This document shows, in pieces, positions 31,632 through 39,666 of a DNA stretch of 64,000 nucleotides. The position numbers were made by a program, and so were the translations under genes. Every line of letters begins with the position of its first letter. The first letter of the stretch is position 1. The notes under the pieces are model-generated. The model did not search any database. It saw only the letters and a list, made by a program, of their open reading frames with translations, and was not told the DNA's origin. The DNA comes from DAOTVC01 sp034437215 (GTDB taxonomy: Bacteria; Chloroflexota; Anaerolineae; B4-G1; SLSP01). The stretch covers positions 24,536-88,535 of the forward strand of contig DAOTVC010000078.1 of the NCBI GenBank assembly GCA_034437215.1, in the 5' to 3' direction.

Positions 31632-33968
31632 TCAGCTCGCGACCGTCGCCTCCTCCTCTTCCTCGAGGGAGTCGAGCGCCACGACCTCGCCGCACACGGT
31701 ACACTCGGCCTCCTCCTTGCGCGCGATCAGCAACAGCCCCCCGCACTTAGGGCAGGGCTGAGGCAACGGGCGCTTCCACGAGGTGAACTCACAGTTGGGC
31801 CACGTGGAGCAGCCGTAGAAGGTGCGGCCCCGCTTGGTGCGCTTGACGACGACCTCGCCCACCTCACAGTCGGGGCACTTCACGCCGATCTTTTCCAGCC
31901 AGGGCTCAGTATAGCGGCACTTCGGGAAGTTGGAGCAGCCGATGAACTTGCCGTAGCGCCCCCACCGAAGGATCAGCGGGTTTCCACAGTCGGGGCAGTC
32001 CCGCCCGATGGGCTCCACCTGATCCACCTTCTCGATGGCCTCGTCGGCCTTCTGGAGCGACTCCTCGAAGGGGCCGTAGAACTCTCGCAACAGGGAGACC
32101 CACGCGCGATCCCCTCCGGCAATCTCGTCCAGCTCGCGCTCCATCAGCGCGGTGAAGTCCACGTTGATGAGATCCGGGAAGTGCTCGACGAGCATGTCGT
32201 TCACGAGAAAACCCGTCTCCGTGGGCATCAGGCGGCGGCGCTCGCGCCGGACGTAGCCCCGGTGTTGCAGGGTGGAGAGGATGGACGCGTAGGTGGACGG
32301 GCGCCCGATCCCGTACTCCTCCATCGTCTTGATGAGGGAGGCATCGGAGTAGCGGGGCGGTGGCTGGGTGAAGTGCTGCTCGGGGATGAGCCGGAGCAGA
32401 TCCACCAGCTCGTCCACGCTCATCTGTGGCACCGGTTGGTTGCGCTCTTCAGCGACGTCCTCATCCCGCGTCTCCTCGTAGACCACGAGGAAGCCGGGGA
32501 AGCGCAGCGTCGAGCCGGAGGCCCGGAAGAGGTAGGGCTTCTCTGCACCCTGCCCCGCCAGAATCTCCACACTTCGCGTGTCGTAGACCGCCGGCTTCAT
32601 CTGGCTGGCGACGAAACGGCGCCAGATAAGGTTGTAGAGGCGATACTGGTCGCGGGAGAGATACTGCTTGATGGCATCGGGTGAGCGGAAGACGCTCGTG
32701 GGCCGGATGGCCTCGTGAGCCTCCTGCGCCCCCTTCGACTTGGTCTTGTGGACAGGGGGCTGGGCGGGCAAGAACTGCTCCCCATAGTGCTCGCCGATGT
32801 AGTCGCGGGCGGCGTCCTGGGCCGTCTTCGCGATGTTGGTGCTGTCGGTTCGCATGTAGGTGATGAGACCGACGGTCTCCCCATTCAGGTCGATGCCCTC
32901 GTAGAGCTGCTGGGCGATGCGCATGCTCTTCCGCGCGGAGAAGCGCAGTTTACGCGCCGCCTCCTGCTGCATGGCGCTCGTCGTGTAGGGGGCCGCGGGG
33001 TTGCGGCGGCGCTGCCCCTCCTTGGTCTTGGAGACGACGTACTCCGCCCGCTCCAGCTCCTCGAGGATCGGGGTGACGTCTCCCTCGTTGTGCAGCTCGA
33101 CGTCCTCGCCGTTGATGCGCACGAGGCTGGCGACGAAGGCGGGCCGCTGCTCCCCATCTCGCTTGCGGGGCCGTAACTCCGCGTCGATGGACCAATACTC
33201 CTCGGGCACGAAGCTCTCGATCTCCCGTTCCCGCTCGACGATGAGCCGGAGAGCGACGGACTGCACCCGGCCCGCCGACAGGCGGCTGCGGATCTTGCGC
33301 CACAGAAGCGGGCTGAGCTTGTAGCCGACGAGGCGGTCGAGGATCCGGCGGGCCTGCTGCGACTCGACGAGGTCCATGTTGAGCCCTCGAGGATGCGCAA
33401 AGGCCTCCAGAATAGCCTCCTTGGTGATCTCGTGAAAGACGACCCGGTGGGTCTGGTCGGGATCGAGTTCCAGGGCCTCTTGCAGGTGCCAGGCGATGGC
33501 CTCCCCTTCCCGGTCGAGGTCCGTCGCCAGGTAGATCTGCGCCGACTTCTCCGCGGCAGCCTTGAGCTCCTTCACCACGGAGCGCTTCTCGTTGGGCACC
33601 CGGTAACGGGGCTCGAAGTCGTGCTCCACGTCGACGGAGAGCTTGGAGCGCAACAGGTCGCGCACGTGTCCCACCGAGGCCTTGACGGTGTAGCCCTTGC
33701 CCAGATAGCGCCCCACCGTCTTCGCCTTCGTCGGCGACTCGACGATGACCAGCTTGCCCGTAGGCTTCGGGGGTTCGGGCTTCGGGGGCGGGGTCAGCCC
33801 CTCGTGGAGGGGCGTCTGTCCCATGCGGAACATGTTCGTCCCACAGACGGGGCACGTTCCCCGCGTCGCCGGACGCGCCTGCGCCGTAAAGACCGGCTCC
33901 AGGTCACCCATCTCGCGCTTCGCCTTACACTTGACGCAATATGCTTCTAATCTGGTCTCTTCAGCCAT
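31632..33968 (-). CDS. topA: DNA topoisomerase I with N-terminal zinc ribbon
   Basis: Relaxes negative supercoils. 778 residues from the ATG at 33968. An N-terminal four-cysteine module (CVKC at 11-14, CPVC at 39-42) of the DUF5679 kind precedes the Toprim domain, which starts at LVIVESPTKAKT and has the acidic triad Asp150, Asp152, Glu154 in DLDREGEAI. The catalytic tyrosine is Tyr371 in GLITYMRTDSTN. Three C-terminal zinc ribbons follow (CPDCGNPLILRWGRYGKFIG, CPDCEVGEVVVKR, CPKCGGLLLI). A frame-open extension to 34034 covers a leader hairpin and is not part of the protein. Confidence 0.95.
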   Translation of the reverse strand: MAEETRLEAYCVKCKAKREMGDLEPVFTAQARPATRGTCPVCGTNMFRMGQTPLHEGLTPPPKPEPPKPTGKLVIVESPTKAKTVGRYLGKGYTVKASVGHVRDLLRSKLSVDVEHDFEPRYRVPNEKRSVVKELKAAAEKSAQIYLATDLDREGEAIAWHLQEALELDPDQTHRVVFHEITKEAILEAFAHPRGLNMDLVESQQARRILDRLVGYKLSPLLWRKIRSRLSAGRVQSVALRLIVEREREIESFVPEEYWSIDAELRPRKRDGEQRPAFVASLVRINGEDVELHNEGDVTPILEELERAEYVVSKTKEGQRRRNPAAPYTTSAMQQEAARKLRFSARKSMRIAQQLYEGIDLNGETVGLITYMRTDSTNIAKTAQDAARDYIGEHYGEQFLPAQPPVHKTKSKGAQEAHEAIRPTSVFRSPDAIKQYLSRDQYRLYNLIWRRFVASQMKPAVYDTRSVEILAGQGAEKPYLFRASGSTLRFPGFLVVYEETRDEDVAEERNQPVPQMSVDELVDLLRLIPEQHFTQPPPRYSDASLIKTMEEYGIGRPSTYASILSTLQHRGYVRRERRRLMPTETGFLVNDMLVEHFPDLINVDFTALMERELDEIAGGDRAWVSLLREFYGPFEESLQKADEAIEKVDQVEPIGRDCPDCGNPLILRWGRYGKFIGCSNFPKCRYTEPWLEKIGVKCPDCEVGEVVVKRTKRGRTFYGCSTWPNCEFTSWKRPLPQPCPKCGGLLLIARKEEAECTVCGEVVALDSLEEEEEATVAS

Positions 33969-33990
33969 CCTCTTCACCCGCTTGCATACT

Positions 33991-34022
33991 AAAACTTCCG
34001 AAGTCCCTCTGACCTCGGAAGT
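33991..34022 (-). promoter_or_regulatory. Terminator-like hairpin in the topA leader
   Basis: On the minus strand a 12-bp stem (34022-34011 with 34005-33994, one G-U pair) around AGAGG, followed by TTTAG. It lies between the promoter at 34052-34080 and the topA start and is well placed for transcription attenuation. Confidence 0.55.
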
Positions 34023-34051
34023 GCCGTGGATCATATCTCTAACAGAGCATC

Positions 34052-34080
34052 ATCATAAAAGAAAAGGTGTGGGCTGTCAA
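34052..34080 (-). promoter_or_regulatory. Promoter of topA
   Basis: Minus-strand TTGACA (34080-34075), 17-bp spacer, TATGAT (34057-34052). Predicted leader about 75 nt. Confidence 0.8.
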
Positions 34081-34257
34081 GAGAGGCGCGAAAAGAGCTC
34101 GTTGATACGGAGGGACTTGTGAAGTCCGCACTCTTTACATATACTGACCCGGACGAGTACCGCTAAACCGAGCCGGGCTATGACCTCTCCGCCAGCGGTT
34201 AAAACCGCCGGCTACCGTATTGAAGTCGGCTGAAGCCGACTGAGCGTCTGTAAGAAA

Positions 34258-34380
34258 ACAACTTCCCGACGGGGGTGCTTGGGGAGCGCAAAGAACTTCT
34301 GGAAGTGCTGGAGGCGCACAGCCCTCAAACGAGTCAGGAGGCGTTGTTTCATCCTAACTCCAGAGATGTCGGGAAGTTAT
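34258..34380 (-). repeat. 123-bp MITE-like element, copy 2
   Basis: Reverse-oriented copy of 22978-23100 with the same length. Ends CAACTTCCCGA / TCGGGAAGTTAT (one mismatch at the outer edge). Shared internal segments include CCTCCTGACTCGTTTGAGGG on the minus strand. The conserved internal frame encodes TALKRVRR and FILTPE in both copies, but this may only reflect DNA identity. Confidence 0.8.
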
Positions 34381-34446
34381 ACTTTTACGAGCCCTAAGGA
34401 TGTGCTTCCGGCAGTGTGCTTGCTGGAGCACACTTTCTTCGTGGTA

Positions 34447-34468
34447 GCCTGTGGCTCGAGCCACAGGC
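34447..34468. repeat. Perfect 22-bp palindrome upstream of the cupin gene
   Basis: GCCTGTGGCTC / GAGCCACAGGC with no loop. It lies 75 nt before the cupin start and could be an operator or a cruciform-forming site. Confidence 0.5.
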
Positions 34469-34542
34469 GATAACTGAAACAAAGATACAAGGATAAAACT
34501 TCATGACAGGCTGCCCGTTATAGGGTGGAGGGTACCGTGCAA

Positions 34543-34905
34543 ATGACCATCAAACAGACAGCTCCCGAGGAAGAGTACTACACCTCGGAGAGATGCTACA
34601 TCACCGAGCTCTCCAACTCGCCCGACGATCCGGAGCTCTCCGTCGCCCGGGCCCGGGTCGAGCCGGGCGTAACGACCGAGTGGCACCGGTTGCACGGTAC
34701 GACGGAGCGGTACGTCATCCTGGAGGGGCGAGGACGGGTGGAGGTCGGCGACCTTCCCCCGCAGGAGGTCCGGAGCGGCGACGTGGTGCTCATCCCGCCG
34801 GAGACGCCTCAGCGGATCACCAACCTCGGCTCCGAGGATCTGATCTTCCTCGCCCTCTGCACCCCGCGCTTCCGCCGCGAGGTTTACGAGGAGATCGATC
34901 GCTGA
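34543..34905 (+). CDS. Cupin domain protein
   Basis: 120 residues forming a single small beta barrel. Cupin motif 1 appears as EWHRLHGTTERYVILEGRGRVEVG and motif 2 as PPETPQRITNLG. The usual metal histidines are partly replaced (WHRLH retains two, and the motif 2 histidine is absent), so metal binding is uncertain. The ATG at 34543 follows GGAGGG by 10 nt; a GTG at 34525 is an alternative. Such proteins often bind sugars or act as small isomerases, but the substrate cannot be named. It is followed after 78 nt by the HIT gene. Confidence 0.82.
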   Translation: MTIKQTAPEEEYYTSERCYITELSNSPDDPELSVARARVEPGVTTEWHRLHGTTERYVILEGRGRVEVGDLPPQEVRSGDVVLIPPETPQRITNLGSEDLIFLALCTPRFRREVYEEIDR

Positions 34906-34983
34906 GAAGCAGTGATTGAGAGTATCAGAATGAAGTTCGATGCAGCCTTCCTTACTGAACCTATCTTTGACTGGAGATGCAAT

Positions 34984-35322
34984 ATGGCTCGTCGCGACTG
35001 GTACTGTGAGGACGTTCTCTCGGGTGAGCTCGAGGTGAGAAAGGTCTGGGAGGACGAGCGGGTCCTGGCCTTTCAGCACCCCCAGCCGAAAGCCGAGATC
35101 CACGTCGTGGTCATCCCCAAGGAGCACGTGCTCTCGATCTTAGCACCTGAGGCATTGAACGGCGCCCTGCTCTCCTCGATGGTGCAGGCGGTGCAGCAGG
35201 TCGCCCAGACGCTGGGACTCAACGAGACGGGGTTCTACGTGCGGACCAACGCGGCGGGACCCGGTGTCACGCCCCACATGCACTGGCACATAGTCGGTCC
35301 GGGAATTCCACCGGACTGCTAG
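34984..35322 (+). CDS. HIT family nucleotide-binding hydrolase
   Basis: 112 residues from the ATG at 34984 (GGAG upstream); the frame is open to 34912 but conservation starts at DWYCEDVLSGELEVRKVWED. The family core is VLAFQHPQPKAEIHVVVIPKEHV and the C-terminal triad HMHWHIV (H-x-H-x-H), with the middle histidine as nucleophile. HINT-like members hydrolyse AMP-lysine or similar adenylated compounds. Complete and of normal size. Confidence 0.92.
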   Translation: MARRDWYCEDVLSGELEVRKVWEDERVLAFQHPQPKAEIHVVVIPKEHVLSILAPEALNGALLSSMVQAVQQVAQTLGLNETGFYVRTNAAGPGVTPHMHWHIVGPGIPPDC

Positions 35323-35325
35323 GGA

Positions 35326-35363
35326 AGCGGGCCGGATCCCTTCCGGATCTAGCCCGCTGTTAG
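35326..35363. terminator. Bidirectional hairpin between the HIT gene and manC
   Basis: AGCGGGC / GCCCGCT (7 bp) and GATCC / GGATC (5 bp) separated by a 2-nt internal mismatch, loop 5 nt. Weak T content on both sides (GTTAG on plus). The flanking genes converge here. Confidence 0.55.
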
Positions 35364-35382
35364 TTCTGTACCGTAGAGGAAG

Positions 35383-36471
35383 TTAGAGCTTGTCGGCGCG
35401 TTCCTGCTCCCGCAGCCGCTTCACGACCTCCCGCACCTGCTCGGCGTGCTCAGGTGTGGTGATCAGCAGAGCGTCGGGGGTATCCACGACGATGATCCCG
35501 TCCACGCCAACGGTGGCGATGAGCCGCCCCTCGCCGGTGCTGAAGACCATGCTCTCCTGCGTGTCGACGGCGATGTGTTCGCCGACGCTCACGTTCCCCT
35601 CCTCGTCGGCCTCCCGCAGCTCCATGACAGCATCCCAGCTCCCCACGTCGGACCACCCCATCTCCACGGGGATGACGGCGACCCGTTCGGCCTGCTCCAT
35701 CACCCCGTAGTCGACGGTCTCCTTTTCCACCTGGGGCCAGAGGTGGGCGACGACCTCCTCGTACTCCCCGCCGGCGAGGGCCTCCTGCAGACGCTGCAGG
35801 GTATCCCCCAAGGCGGGCATGAGCGCGTCGATCTCTTCCAGGATGCGCGAGGTCTGCCAGATGAACATGCCGCTGTTCCAGGCGTACTCCCCGCTCTCGA
35901 GGAAGGCCTTTGCGGTCTCCTCGTCCGGTTTCTCTGTGAAGTGGGTGACGGTGTAGTAAGCGAAGTCGTCGACGCGGCCCAGGTGCGCCCCCCGCTTGAT
36001 GTAACCGTAGCCCGTGGAGGGAAAGGCAGGCTCGATGCCCAGGGTCACGAGATAGCCCTCCTGGGCGACTTCACGCGCAGCGCCGAGGACCGAGCGGAAG
36101 GTCGCCTCGTCACGGATGTAGTGATCGGCGGTGAGCACTGCCATCACCCCCTGGGGGTCGAGGCGCTTCAGGTGCATGGCAGCCAGACCGATGCAGGGCG
36201 CTGTTCCCCGCCCCTCGGGCTCGACGATGAAGTTCTCCCGCGGCAGCTGGGGCATCTGTTCGGAGAGCGGCGCCACCTGATCCTCGGCGGTCACCACCAA
36301 GATCCGCTCGGGCGGCAGCAGCGGCAGGAGCCGTTCGACGGAGAGCTGGAAGAGCGTACGCTCCCCAAAGAGATTCAACATCTGCTTGGGATGGGCCCGG
36401 CGGCTGAGGGGCCAGAGGCGGGTCCCCCCGCCCCCCGCCATGATCACGACGTAGAAGTGTGCGTTAGACAT
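35383..36471 (-). CDS. manC: Mannose-1-phosphate guanylyltransferase
   Basis: Makes GDP-mannose from mannose-1-phosphate and GTP for glycan synthesis. 362 residues of nucleotidyltransferase fold: VVIMAGGGGTRLWPLSRRAHPKQ is the signature pyrophosphorylase loop, followed by LTADHYI (metal-binding Asp), GYGYIKRG, FTEKPDEETA and WNSGMF. There is no C-terminal isomerase domain, so it is the single-function form. It is the last gene of a run dprA, HD-domain gene, manC on the minus strand. Confidence 0.93.
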   Translation of the reverse strand: MSNAHFYVVIMAGGGGTRLWPLSRRAHPKQMLNLFGERTLFQLSVERLLPLLPPERILVVTAEDQVAPLSEQMPQLPRENFIVEPEGRGTAPCIGLAAMHLKRLDPQGVMAVLTADHYIRDEATFRSVLGAAREVAQEGYLVTLGIEPAFPSTGYGYIKRGAHLGRVDDFAYYTVTHFTEKPDEETAKAFLESGEYAWNSGMFIWQTSRILEEIDALMPALGDTLQRLQEALAGGEYEEVVAHLWPQVEKETVDYGVMEQAERVAVIPVEMGWSDVGSWDAVMELREADEEGNVSVGEHIAVDTQESMVFSTGEGRLIATVGVDGIIVVDTPDALLITTPEHAEQVREVVKRLREQERADKL

Positions 36472-36500
36472 GGAAACTCCTTTCTCGACAGAAAAGTCTG

Positions 36501-37055
36501 CTACTCACCGAAGCGGGCTCGCCAGAGCTCAAAAGTACGCACGGCGCGCTCCCCGTACTCCTGAACGTGCTCGCGCACCTCCTCAGGCGTGCGGGGTGTC
36601 CAGAGACGCCCCGGAACCTTGGTGAAGAAGAGATCGGCCCAGCTGATCACCTGGGCTTCGAGGCTCTCGGGTAAGAGATCCTCCGGGGGGAGGGGCAAGC
36701 CCTGCTCCCGAATCTCCTCCACCGTGATCCCCAACCCAACGTGGTTGCCGGCGATCTCGGCGTGGCGGGGCAGACCCTCCTCCTCCAGAATCCGGCGACC
36801 CTCGATCATGTGGCGCACGTAGGGCTCCTGACCGTAGAAGCCCAGCTCCGGATGGTCGACACAGATCACGCCAAGGTCGTGGAGCATCGCCGCCTCCTCG
36901 ATGAAATGGCGCTGTTCCGCGCTCAAGCCCAGTCGCCTCGCCACCTCCAAGGCGCGGTAGGTGACGGCAGAGACGTGGGGCAGGTAGCTGCGGTAGGCCA
37001 ACGAATCGGGAGGGATGTACTTGTGGATGACAGCAAAGTAGTCGACGTCCGCCAT
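36501..37055 (-). CDS. HD-domain phosphohydrolase
   Basis: 184 residues. Metal-binding residues of the HD fold are seen: His27 (LPHVSAVT), the HD pair in EEAAMLHDLGVICVDHP, and later Asp in ISWADLFFTK. The order H...HD...D is complete. Several family members are nucleotide or (p)ppGpp hydrolases; the substrate is not predictable. It starts 10 nt after the stop of dprA and ends about 30 nt before manC. Confidence 0.85.
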   Translation of the reverse strand: MADVDYFAVIHKYIPPDSLAYRSYLPHVSAVTYRALEVARRLGLSAEQRHFIEEAAMLHDLGVICVDHPELGFYGQEPYVRHMIEGRRILEEEGLPRHAEIAGNHVGLGITVEEIREQGLPLPPEDLLPESLEAQVISWADLFFTKVPGRLWTPRTPEEVREHVQEYGERAVRTFELWRARFGE

Positions 37056-37064
37056 GATCCTCCG

Positions 37065-38186
37065 CTAGAACTCGTACTCCACACCCCGCTCCCGCGCCAG
37101 CACGTAGTGCAGGGGGCCCACCTGGCGCACCATCCCCTTCAGCTCCATCATGACCAAGGTACTGTTGACCGCCTCCACGGGCAGATCCGCCTTGCGGGCG
37201 AGATCGTCAACGTGCACCGGCTCGAAGGAGAGGCCGTCGAGCAGGGTCGCCTCCGTGGCATTCTCCGGCAGCATGATCCGGGCCACCTGCTGCTCTGCTA
37301 TCTGATCGAGGTGCAAGACCTCGAGGATGTCCAGCGGCTCGGTAACGATGGTCGCCCCATCCCGCAGGAGGCGATTGGGGCCCTGAGAGGCGGGGCTGAG
37401 GATGTTGCCGGGCACCGCGAAGACCTCCCGGCCCTGATCGGCAGCAAAATCGGCGGTGATGAGAGCGCCGCTCTGCAGGCCTGCCTCCACCACGACGACG
37501 CCCAGACTCAACCCGCTGATGATGCGATTGCGAGGCGGGAAGTTCTTGGCCTCCGGCGGCTCCCCCAGGGGGTAGTCGCTGATCAACGCACCCTGCTCCA
37601 TGATCTCCTGGGCGAGCTTCCGGTGCTCCGCGGGGTAAACCCGATCGATACCACACCCCAGCACGGCGAGGGTACGTCCTCCGGCGTCCAGGGCTGCCCG
37701 GTGCGCGACGCCGTCGATACCGCGGGCCAGCCCGCTCACGATAGTCACCCCGTTGCGGGCCAGCTCCTCGGCGAGCTGGCGGGCCACCTGCTTTCCGTAG
37801 GCCGTCGCCTTCCGGGTACCCACGAGGGCCACCGCCCACTCGTCGGCAGGGATGATTTCGCCCTTGACGAAGAGGACAGGAGGGGCGTCCGGCAGCTGGC
37901 GCAGCAATGCGGGATAGTCGGCGCTCTCCCAGGTGAGGACGTGAGCCCCGGAGGCCTCCACCTTCTCCAACACCTGGTCGAGGTCCACCTGACGGCGTGC
38001 CCGCAGCAGATTGCGCAGGGAGCGACGATCCAGTCCCACCTGCCTCAGAGCCTCTGAAGGCGCCTCCCAAGCACTCCGCGGGTCTCCGAAGACCTCGAGG
38101 AGCGCTCGCAGGCGCACGGGGCCGATGCCCTTGACGAGGTTGAAGCCCAACCAATACCGCAGATCCTCAGCAGTCATGGCTTGCAT
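37065..38186 (-). CDS. dprA: DNA processing protein DprA
   Basis: Binds incoming single-stranded DNA during transformation and loads RecA. 373 residues: an N-terminal helix-hairpin-helix (LVKGIGPVRLRALLEVFG), the Rossmann-like LOG core with WAVALVGTRKATAYGKQVA, VSGLARGIDGVAHRAAL and GCGIDRVYPAEHRKL, and a C-terminal winged helix. The ATG at 38186 follows TTGGAGGG. The gene indicates that natural competence, or at least DNA processing, is encoded; no competence pilus genes are in the window. Confidence 0.95.
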   Translation of the reverse strand: MQAMTAEDLRYWLGFNLVKGIGPVRLRALLEVFGDPRSAWEAPSEALRQVGLDRRSLRNLLRARRQVDLDQVLEKVEASGAHVLTWESADYPALLRQLPDAPPVLFVKGEIIPADEWAVALVGTRKATAYGKQVARQLAEELARNGVTIVSGLARGIDGVAHRAALDAGGRTLAVLGCGIDRVYPAEHRKLAQEIMEQGALISDYPLGEPPEAKNFPPRNRIISGLSLGVVVVEAGLQSGALITADFAADQGREVFAVPGNILSPASQGPNRLLRDGATIVTEPLDILEVLHLDQIAEQQVARIMLPENATEATLLDGLSFEPVHVDDLARKADLPVEAVNSTLVMMELKGMVRQVGPLHYVLARERGVEYEF

Positions 38187-38283
38187 GGCGCCCTCCAATC
38201 CCAGAGCTAGACTCGGTGCAGAAAGAGCCTAGCATCCGTAAGCGTGTGACCCGGCGCTCCTACGACGCCCTGACCGGCAAAGG

Positions 38284-38829
38284 TCAGGCTTGTTCTTGGC
38301 CCTCCTCCTCATCGGCGAGGAGGCCCGGCAGGAGACGGACCACCAGACGTCGAGCTTCGAGATCTAGGTCGACGACCACCTCCTGGGTGACCGGGAGAAG
38401 TACCTCCCCCCGCGCACCCTCAACGACGAGGACGTCGTTGGCCTCAGGGAGATTCAATACCTCAACGATCTGCCCCAGAGGCTCCCCCGCCTCTGTCTCC
38501 ACGTCCACCCCTACCAACTGATACTGATAGTACTCCCCCTCTTCGAGAGGTAAGGCATCCTGAACGGCGACCTGAACGAGCGCTCCACGCAACGCTTCGG
38601 CGGCGTCCCGGTCCTCTACCCCCTCGAGCTGCAAGAGCATCATGCCCTTGTGCAGACGAACGCTCTGTACCTTGTAGGGGGTGTGGCGCCGACCGAGGTA
38701 GACTTGGGGAATCTCCGGGAGACGCTCGGGGGCGTCGGTGAGGATCTCGGCCCGGAGCTCCCCTCGCACTCCGTGGGGTCGCCCAATGCGCCCGACAGCT
38801 AAATAAGAAGGCTCAGGTTGCTTGGGCAT
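38284..38829 (-). CDS. rimM: Ribosome maturation factor RimM
   Basis: Assists 30S head assembly by binding S19. 181 residues. N-terminal barrel motif VGRIGRPHGVRGELRAEILTD; the second (PRC-like) barrel includes YYQYQLVGVDVETEAGEPLG and the end ARGEVLLPVTQEVVVDLDLEARRLVV. Part of the rpsP-khpA-rimM group, the usual order; trmD and rplS, which normally follow, are not here and dprA follows instead. Confidence 0.94.
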   Translation of the reverse strand: MPKQPEPSYLAVGRIGRPHGVRGELRAEILTDAPERLPEIPQVYLGRRHTPYKVQSVRLHKGMMLLQLEGVEDRDAAEALRGALVQVAVQDALPLEEGEYYQYQLVGVDVETEAGEPLGQIVEVLNLPEANDVLVVEGARGEVLLPVTQEVVVDLDLEARRLVVRLLPGLLADEEEGQEQA

Positions 38830-38877
38830 GCCTGAGCCTCCATAAAGTTCTGAAGTTCCCCGCCTTAGCGGCCGCCG

Positions 38878-39114
38878 TCATACAATCTCCAGAGTGACCT
38901 TCTTCCCCATCTTGGCGCCCAGAACACGGGCCAGGGAACGCATCGCGTTGATAGTCCGCCCCTCCCGGCCGATCATCCGCCCCATATCCTCCGAGGCGAC
39001 GCGCAGCTCCAGCATGATGGAAGTCTCCCCCTCGATCTCCGACAGGTGCACCGCATCCGGCTCGTCCGCCAGGGACTTGACGATGTACTCTACCAGATCA
39101 TGGACCTTCGTCAT
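38878..39114 (-). CDS. khpA: KH-domain RNA-binding protein KhpA (YlqC)
   Basis: 78 residues, one KH domain with the GxxG loop in MGRMIGREGRTINAMRSLARV. Known relatives bind RNA and help control cell size and division with KhpB. It lies between rpsP and rimM, as in many bacteria. AAGGAGG precedes the start. Confidence 0.93.
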   Translation of the reverse strand: MTKVHDLVEYIVKSLADEPDAVHLSEIEGETSIMLELRVASEDMGRMIGREGRTINAMRSLARVLGAKMGKKVTLEIV

Positions 39115-39183
39115 CGCAGCTCCTCCTTAGGTGTGAAAAGGACTAAGAAATGTTAAAAGACGACCAGAGTAGGTCGATGTGAC

Positions 39184-39621
39184 CTACTCTTCTTCCGATG
39201 CAGGTTCTGTAGTCTCTGTAGGTTCAGGAGTCTCAGGAGCTTCGACACTCTCAAGCTCCGCTTCAGAAGCAGGTGGTGCCTCAACCATGGTCTCTTCGGT
39301 TTCGGCTGTCACTTCAACGGCCGCTTCCGCTTCCTCGACCAACACGTCCACCGATTCTCCGGCCTTGAGGCGCTCAAAGCGTTCTAGCGTCCCATGCGTA
39401 CGGAAGAGACGGGCGACCGCCTCCGAGGGCTGGGCCCCCACACTCAGCCAGTGCAACGCTCGATCCTCTTGCAGCTGGAAGGTCTCCGGTTCTGTGCGCG
39501 GATTGTAGAAACCGATCACTTCAACGAACTTACCGTCTCGTGGAGCTGTGGACTCCGCAATCACCACACGATAGCTGGGCTGCTTCTTTCTACCAACCCG
39601 ACGTAGTCTGATTCTAAGCAT
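39184..39621 (-). CDS. rpsP: 30S ribosomal protein S16 with acidic C-terminal tail
   Basis: The first 90 residues are S16: MLRIRLRRVGRKKQPSYRVV, DGKFVEVIGFYNPRTEP and WLSVGAQPSEAVARLF. The remaining about 50 residues are a low-complexity, very acidic tail of Glu, Thr, Ala and Pro ending PASEEE. Normal bacterial S16 has 80-90 residues. The tail is encoded in the same frame with no sign of a frameshift, so it looks genuine. First gene after ffh in the operon. Confidence 0.95.
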   Translation of the reverse strand: MLRIRLRRVGRKKQPSYRVVIAESTAPRDGKFVEVIGFYNPRTEPETFQLQEDRALHWLSVGAQPSEAVARLFRTHGTLERFERLKAGESVDVLVEEAEAAVEVTAETEETMVEAPPASEAELESVEAPETPEPTETTEPASEEE

Positions 39622-39666
39622 ATTTCTCCTACTTGATTAAACGTGTTAGTATTATAGATTTTGTCG

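Larger units (their letters stand above)
34081..34542. other. Gene-free stretch rich in small palindromes
   Basis: About 460 bp without a supported gene. It contains GCGGTT-AA-AACCGC (34195-34208), GTCGGCT-GA-AGCCGAC (34225-34240), a 123-bp MITE-like element and a 22-bp palindrome (both listed separately). No convincing promoter for the cupin gene was found. Confidence 0.7.

Noticed and set aside
34225..34240. Operator for the cupin gene
   Set aside because: GTCGGCT-GA-AGCCGAC is a common small dispersed palindrome type and lies over 300 nt from the start codon, so an operator role is not supported.
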